Shown: positions 1 to 6,108 of the stretch, piece after piece
How the letters are laid out: each line of letters begins with the position of its first letter
How positions within the stretch are numbered: the first letter of the stretch is position 1
Assembly (NCBI GenBank): GCA_964396535.1
Contig: CAYNFT010000055.1
Location: 1-13,694, forward strand
Origin: CAYNFT01 sp964396535
Lineage (GTDB): Bacteria > Chloroflexota > Dehalococcoidia > Dehalococcoidales > UBA2162
Direction: 5' to 3'
Length of the DNA stretch: 13,694 bases
Notes under the pieces: model-generated
Seen by the model: the letters and a program-made list of their open reading frames with translations, nothing else
Told to the model about the DNA's origin: nothing
Database searches by the model: none
Position numbers and translations under genes: made by a program

Positions 1-187
1 TTACGATAGCCCCGCAGCCAACGGAGCAATAACAGCAGATGGTGGTTGTCTCTTTGATGCTCCTTTTTAAAGGAATGGTTCCCCTAGCAGCACCTTGGCT
101 ACCTATGGAGCCCACTCCTCTTAAGAGAACGAGCGCACCAACACCCGTTCCCCCAAATTTGAGGAAATCTCTCCGGCTTAGCTCCAT
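1..187 (-). CDS. Tat-exported molybdopterin oxidoreductase, formate dehydrogenase alpha type (N-terminal fragment)
   Basis: Only the first 62 codons are inside the window; the gene runs off the left edge. The start is the ATG at 187-185 with a strong Shine-Dalgarno (GGAGG) just upstream. The product begins with a twin-arginine signal, SRRDFLKF at residues 4-11, followed by a hydrophobic stretch to about residue 22, so it should be exported folded by Tat. Residues 51-58 read CCYCSVGC, giving the Cys-x2-Cys-x3-Cys start of the [4Fe-4S] site (C51, C54, C58) that opens the catalytic subunit of FdnG/FdhA-type formate dehydrogenases. The fourth ligand and the Sec/Cys/Ser active-site residue lie outside the window. 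Formate oxidation is inferred from this short motif; another member of the bis-MGD family remains possible. The winged-helix gene 58 bp upstream may regulate it. A TTGACG at 243-238 with TAATAA at 222-217 is a weak possible promoter of its own (spacing 15). Confidence 0.8.
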   Translation of the reverse strand, partial: MELSRRDFLKFGGTGVGALVLLRGVGSIGSQGAARGTIPLKRSIKETTTICCYCSVGCGAIV

Positions 188-245
188 ATTACCTCCTTAG
201 TAGTTGGATTCCAAGTTTATTATGTTTTCAGGATTGGCGTCAACT

Positions 246-527
246 CTATTTTTCGTCAACTGTCTCCGTCAGTCTCACCCTTTTAGCTAAAAGGGCAATG
301 CCTTCTTTGGTGCAGAATTCCGTTTCATCGGAGTCGACGAATACACCAGCGTTATGAACTTCTATAATTTTGAGATGAGCCCTAACCGTTCTTTGATCCA
401 TTCCGAGTTCGGTTGCTATCTTGGAAACCCTGATACATCCATGATTGGGCCCCTCAGCCATCTTCATCAGCTTATTCCAGATTTGCTCATGCTTGGTTAT
501 ATAATCTCGGTCACGTTTGCTGGACAT
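246..527 (-). CDS. Small winged-helix DNA-binding protein, putative transcriptional regulator
   Basis: This 93-residue protein has no domain other than a helix-turn-helix. Residues 34-43 (VSKIATELGM) and 45-56 form a helix-turn-helix of the winged-helix type, followed by a possible wing around 57-75 (VFVDSDETEF) and a C-terminal helix. The N-terminus is basic and polar and there is no effector domain, so it may respond only through dimerisation or a partner. The start is ATG 527-525, preceded by a purine-rich GGAAAGAG. It has a near-consensus promoter at 599-571 and reads toward the formate-dehydrogenase-type gene 58 bp downstream, so a cis-regulatory role on itself and that gene is a reasonable inference. 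The exact family (ArsR-, MarR- or DtxR-like) cannot be fixed by eye. Confidence 0.75.
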   Translation of the reverse strand: MSSKRDRDYITKHEQIWNKLMKMAEGPNHGCIRVSKIATELGMDQRTVRAHLKIIEVHNAGVFVDSDETEFCTKEGIALLAKRVRLTETVDEK

Positions 528-556
528 GGCTCTTTCCGTAATGTTTCCTGTAATTT

Positions 557-578
557 GTTAATTTTAACTAATTTTAAC
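557..578. repeat. Tandem 10-bp repeat over the -10 region, candidate operator
   Basis: TAATTTTAAC occurs twice back to back (559-568 and 569-578). The first copy also lies in a short palindrome, GTTAA-TT-TTAAC (557-568). The second copy contains the -10 box of the regulator gene and the first covers the expected transcription start. A protein bound here would block RNA polymerase. AT-rich chance repetition cannot be excluded. Confidence 0.45.
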
Positions 579-599
579 ATCATAGCTTAGGGTTGTCAA
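571..599 (-). promoter_or_regulatory. Sigma-70-type promoter of the winged-helix gene
   Basis: Read on the minus strand, a perfect -35 hexamer TTGACA (599-594) is separated by exactly 17 bp from TAAAAT (576-571), which matches the -10 consensus at five of six bases. Transcription would begin near 564, about 37 nt before the ATG at 527. It is the best promoter match noticed in the window. Confidence 0.75.
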
Positions 600-653
600 C
601 ATCTCGTTGCAGGTTTTGCATGGCAGATTGATAGCGGGATATAATAATTATGT

Positions 654-693
654 GGGGTTCAAATGTGCTGAGATTTGCTGCTGGTCGAACCCC
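654..693. repeat. 7-bp inverted repeat GGGGTTC / GAACCCC
   Basis: GGGGTTC (654-660) and GAACCCC (687-693) form a perfect 7-bp stem around a 26-nt interior. A TATAAT at 640-645 lies just upstream on the plus strand, so a transcript from there would begin at the 5' base of this stem. No good -35 accompanies that -10; the nearest is TTGCAT at 616-621 with an 18-bp spacer. The function is unknown. Confidence 0.35.
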
Positions 694-716
694 GATGATT
701 TTTTAACAAAATCATC
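694..716. repeat. Perfect 9-bp hairpin upstream of rplI
   Basis: GATGATTTT (694-702) pairs perfectly with AAAATCATC (708-716) across a 5-nt loop. It abuts the GGGGTTC/GAACCCC stem. The stem is AT-rich and no U-run follows the 3' arm on the plus strand, so it is a weak terminator candidate. It could be a protein-binding palindrome or leader hairpin. Confidence 0.4.
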
Positions 717-744
717 CAATTTTTGAAAACATCATGCAATTTTT
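711..744. repeat. Direct repeat with 20-bp period upstream of rplI
   Basis: ATCATCCAATTTTT (711-724) and ATCATGCAATTTTT (731-744) match at 13 of 14 bases and start 20 bp apart, about two helical turns, so both copies face the same side of DNA. The first copy overlaps the right arm of the 694-716 palindrome. They end about 24 bp upstream of the likely rplI -10 box, a plausible place for a regulator site. Confidence 0.45.
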
Positions 745-767
745 AATAAATGTACTTCACGTTGAAG

Positions 768-773
768 TATAAT
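768..773 (+). promoter_or_regulatory. Probable -10 box for rplI
   Basis: TATAAT lies 28 nt before the chosen rplI ATG and would start transcription near 780. No convincing -35 stands 17 bp upstream (AT-rich sequence only), so the promoter may depend on an activator or on the flanking repeats. This position also argues against the in-frame ATG at 750 as the rplI start. Confidence 0.4.
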
Positions 774-800
774 TTGTACTTATGGGAAGGTATGAAGGTT

Positions 801-1253
801 ATGAAGGTTATTTTTCTTCAGGATGTACCCAATGTGGCTAGGGCTGGTGAGATAAAAGAGGTAGCTGATGGCTACGGCAGGAATTTCCTCATCCCCCGGA
901 ACCTAGCCGTACTGGCTAGCTCCGAGTCTATGAACACCTTAAGGGCAAAATTTGAGGTGAAAGCCCGCAGTCAGGCTCAAACAGAAGCTGAAGTAGTTGA
1001 GATGGCTAACTCTCTGGAGGGCAGAGAGATTTTTTTGGAAGCTCGGAGTGGGGGCAAGGAGCGATTATACGGCTCAATTACCCCCGTTGATATTGCCACC
1101 GAGCTGGAGAAAGCCACTGGCTTGGCTATTGATAAAAGAAAAATCAAACTGGACGAGCCGATTCATCAACTCGGCAGCTATGAGGTAGCTATTAGACTGG
1201 CTGCGGATATAGTACCCAGAATAAAGGTTACAGTGACTGAGAAAAGCGATTAA
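801..1253 (+). CDS. rplI: 50S ribosomal protein L9 (bL9)
   Basis: bL9 binds 23S rRNA near the L1 stalk and helps maintain reading frame. The 150-residue product matches the usual family length. It opens with MKVIFLQDV, carries the conserved N-domain block DGYGRNFLIPRNLAV (residues 23-37), a long charged connecting helix (about 41-75) and the C-domain block KERLYGSIT (86-94). In-frame ATGs occur at 750, 792 and 801. The start at 801 is chosen because the family begins MKVI and because GGGAAGG at 784-790 stands 10 nt upstream; 792 is possible and 750 lies before the likely promoter. It is the first gene of the replication block, 43 nt ahead of dnaB. Confidence 0.95.
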   Translation: MKVIFLQDVPNVARAGEIKEVADGYGRNFLIPRNLAVLASSESMNTLRAKFEVKARSQAQTEAEVVEMANSLEGREIFLEARSGGKERLYGSITPVDIATELEKATGLAIDKRKIKLDEPIHQLGSYEVAIRLAADIVPRIKVTVTEKSD

Positions 1254-1296
1254 CACGGTTTTCTGGTAATCTCAAAAGGAGGCGGACTAGAGGCAT

Positions 1297-2661
1297 ATGG
1301 AAAAATTGCCACCGCATGATATTGATGCTGAGGAGGCAGTAATCGGTTCACTCTTAATTGATGGTGAGGCAATATACAAAATCACTGGTTTACTTCCAGA
1401 GGTAGACTATTTCTACCATGAACGAAATCAATGGCTGTATGGGGCATGCCTCTCTCTTAGTCAACGTGACGAGGCGATAAACCAGATTACAGTAGCTCAA
1501 GAACTGGACAGGCAGGGGAGACTGGAGGAGTGTGGTGGGGCTGCCTACTTAAGCAATCTGGTATCTATAGTGCCTACCTCGCTCGATATTGAGCACTATG
1601 CTCAGATTGTTTATCGCTTAGCAGTTAGTCGTCGATTAATTGATGCTGCCAGGCAAATTGAAGCTATTGGTTATTCAGCAGACCCTGATGTCGATAACAG
1701 CCTGAATAAGGCAGAGGATGTACTATTCAGGCTGCGCCACGGGCAAAGTCCCGGAGATTTCATCCACATCCGTCAGGTACTGGATAGGTACTTTGAGATT
1801 CCTCCATCTCCTGAGGAGGAGGGCTACACTGAACCCATTACCCGCGTGCTGACAAGTTTCACTGGTCTAGATGAATTCTTAGGTGGCTTCCAACGCTCTG
1901 ACCTGATAATCGTTGCCGGTAGACCAAGTATGGGCAAAACCAGCCTGATTCTTAACATCACCCGAAATGCTGCTGTCGAGCAGGGAGCTTGCGTGGCTCT
2001 ATTCAGTCTGGAGATGGCCAGGGAGCCACTGGTATTACGCTTACTATCCGGCGAATCAGGAGTCAATCTAAGTCATATTCGTCTTGGGTTCCACACGGAA
2101 GCAGAGGAGAAGAGGGTTATGGATGCCACCGGTATCCTCTCTGAAGCGCCAATCTATATTGATGATTCTCCTCGTCTCCGGGTGGTAGAGATGCGCAGCA
2201 AAGCCCGTCGTCTGTTCTACGAGCATGGAGTCAATCTCATTATCGTGGATCATTTGGGATTAATGGATGGGCAAATCAAGGACAGGGTTCAGGAGATTAG
2301 CTATATCTCTCGTTCCCTTAAGGCACTGGCTCGGGAGCTGAATATCCCTGTGGTTGCCGTCTCACAGCTTAGTCGAGCCGCAGAGTGGAGGGCTTCACAC
2401 AGACCCCAACTGTCAGACCTGCGTGATAGTGGCAGTATTGAACAGGATGCTGATGTGGTCATCTTTATTTATCGGGATGAGTACTACTTCAACAGGGAGG
2501 AGTGGGAAACCCAGCATCCAGATAGGGACTATCCTGAGGGTATTGCTGATATTATCGTTGCCAAGCATCGCAATGGCCCTACCGGACAGATAAATATGCG
2601 CTTTATTCCCAGACTGGCCAAGTTTGAAAATATTGCTAATCAAGAGCCGAGTCTGCTATGA
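1297..2661 (+). CDS. dnaB: Replicative DNA helicase DnaB
   Basis: This is the ring-shaped 5'-3' helicase of the replication fork, 454 residues and normal for the family. The N-terminal domain (about 1-105, starting LPPHDIDAEEAVIGSLL) binds primase. The RecA-like motor follows a linker at about 150-185. Visible motifs are Walker A GRPSMGKTS (208-216, K214), the catalytic-Glu strand ending FSLEMA (236-241), Walker B NLIIVD (313-318), VVAVSQLSR (352-360), RDSGSIEQDADVV (376-388) and the arginine-finger region AKHRNGPTG (422-430). The block after Walker B reads DHLGLM where most family members have DYLQLM. The start is ATG 1297; the strong AAAAGGAGG (1274-1282) is 14 nt away, but GAGG at 1290-1293 is nearer. 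An in-frame TAG at 1288 rules out a longer form. Its stop overlaps the next start (ATGA). Confidence 0.97.
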   Translation: MEKLPPHDIDAEEAVIGSLLIDGEAIYKITGLLPEVDYFYHERNQWLYGACLSLSQRDEAINQITVAQELDRQGRLEECGGAAYLSNLVSIVPTSLDIEHYAQIVYRLAVSRRLIDAARQIEAIGYSADPDVDNSLNKAEDVLFRLRHGQSPGDFIHIRQVLDRYFEIPPSPEEEGYTEPITRVLTSFTGLDEFLGGFQRSDLIIVAGRPSMGKTSLILNITRNAAVEQGACVALFSLEMAREPLVLRLLSGESGVNLSHIRLGFHTEAEEKRVMDATGILSEAPIYIDDSPRLRVVEMRSKARRLFYEHGVNLIIVDHLGLMDGQIKDRVQEISYISRSLKALARELNIPVVAVSQLSRAAEWRASHRPQLSDLRDSGSIEQDADVVIFIYRDEYYFNREEWETQHPDRDYPEGIADIIVAKHRNGPTGQINMRFIPRLAKFENIANQEPSLL

Positions 2662-3374
2662 AGCAGTTCAATGGGTTCCCTGCCAGGATGCAGTTTACAT
2701 CAATACCTAACCTTTTCTTCAGCCGCTTGCTGCCGCAGATAAACGATATTGCCGAGTTAAAGACGACCCTTCACATTTTCTGGTCACTTTATAGCAAACG
2801 AGGCTATCCTCGGTTTGTCACCTATCAGGAGTTATTGGCTAACAAGAGCCTGATGAGCAGCCTTCGGGAAGGAGAAAAACCACCCGAGGAGGTACTGGGG
2901 AACGCCTTGGAAATGGCTGTCAGGCGGGGAACGATTCTCCATCTGGTGGTAGATAGGGATGGAGCACCGGAGGGTGTTTATTTCCTTAATACCGAGTCTG
3001 ATAGACGGACAGTGGCTAAGATTCAGAATGGTGAGCTTGCCCTCGCTGGATTAAAGGCGGGGAAACGACTCCAACCTGACATTGGCACCGAGCCGCCACC
3101 GGATATCTTTACCCTTTACGAACAGAATGTTGGTATGCTAAACCCGTTGATTGCTGAGTGGCTAAAAGAGGCGGAAAAGCTCTATCCTGAATCCTGGATT
3201 AGAGATGCCATCAAGGAAGCGGTTAGCTTGAACAAGCGGAGTTGGCGATATATTGACCGGATTTTAGAGCGCTGGTCAGCAGAAGGCAAAAGTGATGGAA
3301 CATATCAGAGAGATTCTAAAACAGGTCCAGACAAATACAGCAAACAAAAATACGGGCACATCTTCCAGCGCTGA
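2658..3374 (+). CDS. DnaD-domain primosomal protein
   Basis: DnaD-family proteins bridge origin or fork DNA and the helicase-loading machinery in bacteria that use DnaD/DnaI-type loading. The 238-residue product has an N-terminal winged-helix-like region (about 30-110, with IAELKTTLHIFWSLYSKRG and later GTILHLVV). The C-terminal DnaD domain runs from about 149 to 209 and ends with the family signature Y-x3-I-x3-W (Y198, I202, W206 in YIDRILERW). A basic, probably disordered tail follows (210-238). Translation is coupled to dnaB through an ATGA overlap at 2658-2661. Its last 80 nt overlap the loader gene in another frame. Position between dnaB and a DnaC/DnaI-like ATPase supports a role in helicase loading. 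Confidence 0.9.
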   Translation: MKQFNGFPARMQFTSIPNLFFSRLLPQINDIAELKTTLHIFWSLYSKRGYPRFVTYQELLANKSLMSSLREGEKPPEEVLGNALEMAVRRGTILHLVVDRDGAPEGVYFLNTESDRRTVAKIQNGELALAGLKAGKRLQPDIGTEPPPDIFTLYEQNVGMLNPLIAEWLKEAEKLYPESWIRDAIKEAVSLNKRSWRYIDRILERWSAEGKSDGTYQRDSKTGPDKYSKQKYGHIFQR

Positions 3375-4692
3375 AGAGGAAGAGGTTTCACCGGATTCAG
3401 CCTGCCCTATTTGCAAAGGGGCAAGATTCGTTCACCCTCTCTTGCCCTCAGGCAAGCCTGACTATAGCCGGGTTATTCCCTGCCGCTGCACTCAGCAAGA
3501 ATCAGATAGAGACCGCAGGACTCATTTGCAACGATATAGTAACCTGGGTTTGCTAACCCGTCTAAACTTTGCTAACCTGCTTCCTCAAGGTAGAAGTGAG
3601 AATCCTGCCAATAAGGAGCAGTTCAGTCGTGTCTATCAGGCAGCCGAGGCGTTTGCTGATGAGCCTGAAGGATGGTTAGTCCTGGCTGGGCCCAGTGGCT
3701 GTGGCAAGACTCATCTAGCGGCGGCTGTTGCTAACCACTGCATCGAAAACAATCGTCCTGTTTTCTATATCACCGCTCCAGACCTGCTTGACCACCTGCG
3801 CTCCAGTTTCAACCCGAATAGCGAGATGCCTTACGATGAGTTCTTTGAGCAAGTACGCAATACTCCTCTGCTGATTCTGGATGATTTAGGTGCTCAGTCC
3901 AGCACTCCCTGGGCCAAGGAGAAGCTGGAGCAGCTGCTGAATTATCGCTACAATGGCCAGCTACCAACGGTAATCGTTTCTATTGTCCCTGTTGACGAGC
4001 TGGAGGATAGAATACGCACTCGCCTGCTCGCTTCTAACCTGTATCAGTTGTGCGCTTTTGATGAAAAAGCGCCAGCCCTGTTAGCTTTTAGTTGGGCGCC
4101 TCAGTTTAAACGACAGAAAGAGATGACCTTTGACAACTTTGATTGGAAAAGGGTTAATTTGCCGTTGGAGCAGCGCGAAAACTTGGATAAGGTATACCAT
4201 TTTGCCCTTGATTTTGCTAAGTTGCCCGATGGCTGGCTGGTGCTTCAGGGAGATAATGGCTGTGGCAAGACCCACCTGGCGGCTGCTATTGTTAATTACC
4301 TCTATCAGAATAGACAACCAGCCCTGTTCATTGTGGTACCTGACTTCCTTGACCACCTGCGTTCCACCTTCAGCCCTGAGAGCAAAATATCCTATGACCA
4401 GCTATTTGAAAGCGTGAAGAATGCTCCATTACTTGTCCTGGATGACTTCGGTAAGCAAACAACCACACCCTGGGCTCAGGAAAAGCTCTACCAGGTTATC
4501 AACTATCGCTATAATGCCCAGCTGCCGACGGTAATTACAACCAACTGCTCAGCGGATGAGCTGGACAGCCCGATACTATCCAGGTTTGCAGACCAACGAA
4601 TTAGTACACTTTTTACTATTACTGCCCCCGACTACTTTGCTGGTCGGCATGGTAAAAAGGGGACGTCTCGCAGTAGCCAAAAAAGCCGCTAG
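3295..4692 (+). CDS. Tandem double-AAA+ helicase-loader-like ATPase (DnaC/DnaI family)
   Basis: DnaC/DnaI proteins use ATP to load DnaB onto DNA; usual members are about 240-310 residues with one AAA+ domain. This one has 465 residues and two. An N-terminal Cys4 motif (C37, C40, C63, C65; CPIC and CRC) resembles the zinc-binding region of DnaI. Module 1 (about 114-244) has Walker A GPSGCGKT (132-139), Walker B LLILDD (192-197) and a candidate arginine finger R243. A linker with TFDNFDWKRVNLPLEQREN (278-296) leads to module 2 (about 301-431): Walker A GDNGCGKT (319-326), Walker B LLVLDD (379-384), sensor-1 TTN (415-417), arginine finger R430. The modules align without gaps at about 56% identity by hand count. 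Module 1 lacks a recognisable sensor-1 TTN. The start is ATG 3295; GTG 3292 is also possible, with AAGG at 3283-3286 serving either. It overlaps the DnaD-like gene by 80 nt and probably acts with it and DnaB. Confidence 0.92.
   Translation: MEHIREILKQVQTNTANKNTGTSSSAEEEEVSPDSACPICKGARFVHPLLPSGKPDYSRVIPCRCTQQESDRDRRTHLQRYSNLGLLTRLNFANLLPQGRSENPANKEQFSRVYQAAEAFADEPEGWLVLAGPSGCGKTHLAAAVANHCIENNRPVFYITAPDLLDHLRSSFNPNSEMPYDEFFEQVRNTPLLILDDLGAQSSTPWAKEKLEQLLNYRYNGQLPTVIVSIVPVDELEDRIRTRLLASNLYQLCAFDEKAPALLAFSWAPQFKRQKEMTFDNFDWKRVNLPLEQRENLDKVYHFALDFAKLPDGWLVLQGDNGCGKTHLAAAIVNYLYQNRQPALFIVVPDFLDHLRSTFSPESKISYDQLFESVKNAPLLVLDDFGKQTTTPWAQEKLYQVINYRYNAQLPTVITTNCSADELDSPILSRFADQRISTLFTITAPDYFAGRHGKKGTSRSSQKSR
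3634..4587 (+). repeat. Intragenic duplication of the AAA+ module (3634-4026 and 4195-4587)
   Basis: Two 393-nt segments offset by 561 bp encode the paired AAA+ modules. Protein similarity is colinear and ungapped, strongest at GCGKTHLAAA, DHLRS, PLL-LDD, TPWA-EKL and NYRYN-QLPTVI. Several stretches are near-identical at DNA level, for example GGCTGTGGCAAGAC in both (3700 region and 4258 region). This points to an in-frame duplication of a single ancestral module. Confidence 0.85.
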
Positions 4693-4714
4693 GACTCAGG
4701 GCGGAAAACAAGGC

Positions 4715-4743
4715 TTGCATAGCCCAGAGCTTTTTAGTACAAT
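4715..4743 (+). promoter_or_regulatory. Possible promoter for the HNH gene
   Basis: TTGCAT (4715-4720) is separated by 17 bp from TACAAT (4738-4743), which matches the -10 consensus at five of six bases. Transcription would begin near 4750, 27 nt before the ATG. The -35 is poor, so the gene may also be read from the upstream operon. Confidence 0.35.
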
Positions 4744-4776
4744 GAGCAATGTCTGGTGTAGAAAGAAGACTCAACG

Positions 4777-5286
4777 ATGATAAACCTTCCCGTTCTGGTG
4801 CTGAATCAAAGTTATGAGCCACTCAACATTTGTCGAGTCCGGCGGGCAGTAGTTTTAATTTATCAGAATAAGGCAGAGATGCTGGAAAATGGCTCAGGCT
4901 TTATTCACTCGATCGACTACGAATTCCCGGTGCCTTCAGTAATCCGAATAGCCTCTATTGTTAGGCGTCCCCGACGTTCTGAGAGAAAGCTGACCCGATT
5001 CGAAGTTTTCGAGCGTGACCAGTATACCTGCCAGTATTGCGGCAAGGAAACCCGACACCTTACCCTCGACCATGTCATACCTCGCTACCGGGGAGGACAG
5101 CATACCTGGGAAAATGTGGTTAGTGCCTGCGTGGCCTGTAATCGTCGCAAGGCAGGCAGAACCCCTCAGGAAGCCAGGATGAGATTGATTCATCAGCCAT
5201 CCCAACCGCGCGTTACAGGCCTTTTTTATATCCCTGCTCATTACTCTCAAACTCGAAGTGAATGGCAAAAGTACCTCCCGCAATAG
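4777..5286 (+). CDS. HNH endonuclease family protein
   Basis: This 169-residue protein has a compact HNH/zinc nuclease core at about 75-130: FERDQYTCQYCGK (C85, C88), LDHVIPRYRGG (D98, H99), WENVVSACVACNRRK (N113, C118, C121, N122). The four cysteines should hold a structural zinc, and H99 with the downstream Asn residues forms the beta-beta-alpha metal nuclease site. The N-terminal part (LPVLVLNQSYEPLNICRVRRAVVLI, 4-28) is typical of a widespread chromosomal HNH family of unknown role rather than of homing endonucleases or restriction enzymes. No intron or intein host gene or methylase is adjacent. It follows the loader gene by 84 nt on the same strand, so a link to replication or repair is possible but not shown. 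The ribosome-binding site is weak (GAAAGAAG about 10 nt upstream). Confidence 0.88.
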   Translation: MINLPVLVLNQSYEPLNICRVRRAVVLIYQNKAEMLENGSGFIHSIDYEFPVPSVIRIASIVRRPRRSERKLTRFEVFERDQYTCQYCGKETRHLTLDHVIPRYRGGQHTWENVVSACVACNRRKAGRTPQEARMRLIHQPSQPRVTGLFYIPAHYSQTRSEWQKYLPQ

Positions 5287-5516
5287 GGTTGTTTGTCAAA
5301 TTTGCCTCTCGAGGTCTTCACTCTACTAACTAGAACTTGAAACCTCCTTTGATGAGATATTCATCTTTGATAGCCAATAGACAGAGTGCAAGTCCTGATA
5401 TCTCTTATACACGAGTGTAATACTCTGCTGTTAAATGACCTTGGGTAACCTCTGTAGAGGAAGAAATTAGACTAACAAGGATAGTTTTTAGCGTTCCATG
5501 TTGGGGATTTTTCTGG
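5287..5516. other. Convergent intergenic region without clear terminator
   Basis: These 230 bp separate two genes that face each other. Only weak hairpins are visible: GATGA/TCATC with a 5-nt loop (about 5351-5365), TACAC/GTGTA (about 5408-5419) and CCTCT/AGAGG (5449-5460). None has a convincing GC-rich stem plus T-run, and no small gene or RNA is recognised. Confidence 0.4.
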
Positions 5517-6077
5517 TTAATCCTCTGAAGGGGAAGCGTAGGGTGGCTCTGTGACCAGTCTTTCAATCACGTCGTACCAGGTATAGTCCACCAAGGCAAC
5601 ATCGTTTGTGCCTGGGGCTTGTACATAACAGTATAAGCCATTTGGTGTCATATCACCTACTTTAATATTCATGATATACTCATTCTCAAGGATTAGAGTT
5701 ATATCCATTTGTGGTTGGGTTAAGCCGAATTCAGTGAGTTTCTCCGTTGAGGCATTTTTGGCAATAATCCTGCCGGCTGCTGGGCCGCTTAAGAGAAGGG
5801 TTATACCTCCTCCCCATCGGTCAGTATCTACAGCGGACCTCTGAGGGTCATCAAAGTACCAGGGGAACTTATCCTCTTCACTTATTTTAATGAATGCCTC
5901 GCTCTTGTCCTCACGGGGGAGCTGTATTTCAATATGTTTTATTTCTTCCATATCTATCAACCATACGTACTCCTGTGGCTCCAGTGTTTCAGGAGCCTCG
6001 GGAATGTTGATAAAGTAAAAACACCCCCCGACAGCGAGGAGAATAGTCAGCAGAATAAGGATGTTTTGCAGTTTCAA
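5517..6077 (-). CDS. Short DUF4340-domain membrane-anchored protein
   Basis: DUF4340 proteins accompany Gld-type ABC transporters; their biochemical role is unknown. This 186-residue product starts with one hydrophobic segment (about 5-24) that should anchor it with the rest outside the membrane. The region around 40-165 carries the DUF4340 style: short beta-strand segments, KFPWYFDDPQRSAVDTDR at 70-87, EFGLTQPQMDITLIL at 116-130. Many family members are 300-500 residues with repeated units, so this looks like a single-unit version. The start is TTG 6077-6075, supported by AGGAAGG at 6091-6085 with 7-nt spacing; no ATG or GTG fits better. The sequence VGGC at 16-19 resembles a lipobox, but hydrophobic residues continue after the Cys, so a plain membrane anchor is more likely. 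It is the last gene of the ABC cluster, 31 nt after the GldG-like gene. Confidence 0.72.
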   Translation of the reverse strand: MKLQNILILLTILLAVGGCFYFINIPEAPETLEPQEYVWLIDMEEIKHIEIQLPREDKSEAFIKISEEDKFPWYFDDPQRSAVDTDRWGGGITLLLSGPAAGRIIAKNASTEKLTEFGLTQPQMDITLILENEYIMNIKVGDMTPNGLYCYVQAPGTNDVALVDYTWYDVIERLVTEPPYASPSED

Positions 6078-6108
6078 GAGATTTCCTTCCTGGGCTAAGC
6101 CTGTTTCG

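Noticed and set aside
1..187. Reductive dehalogenase N-terminus (also Tat-exported in Dehalococcoidia)
   Set aside because: A CxxCxxxC motif within 60 residues of the Tat signal fits molybdopterin oxidoreductases; reductive dehalogenases carry their Fe-S motifs near the C-terminus.
654..693. tRNA-like sequence (GGTTCAAAT and GGTTCGA on opposite strands)
   Set aside because: No acceptor, D or anticodon stems can be built around these T-loop-like strings on either strand; they are just the arms of a short inverted repeat.
750..800. Longer rplI form starting at ATG 750
   Set aside because: The extra 17 residues are unlike any bL9 N-terminus, no ribosome-binding site precedes 750, and the likely -10 box (768-773) lies downstream of it.
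4936..5283. 115-codon minus-strand frame opposite the HNH gene
   Set aside because: The plus-strand HNH protein has complete Cys4 and HNH motifs; the antisense frame has no recognisable features.
5351..5460. Rho-independent terminators between the convergent genes
   Set aside because: The hairpins found are 4-5 bp and lack GC-rich stems followed by T-runs.
6019..6077. Lipoprotein signal (VGGC) in the DUF4340 protein
   Set aside because: The hydrophobic stretch continues past the Cys (FYFINI) and related proteins have a simple N-terminal anchor here, so the match is probably chance.
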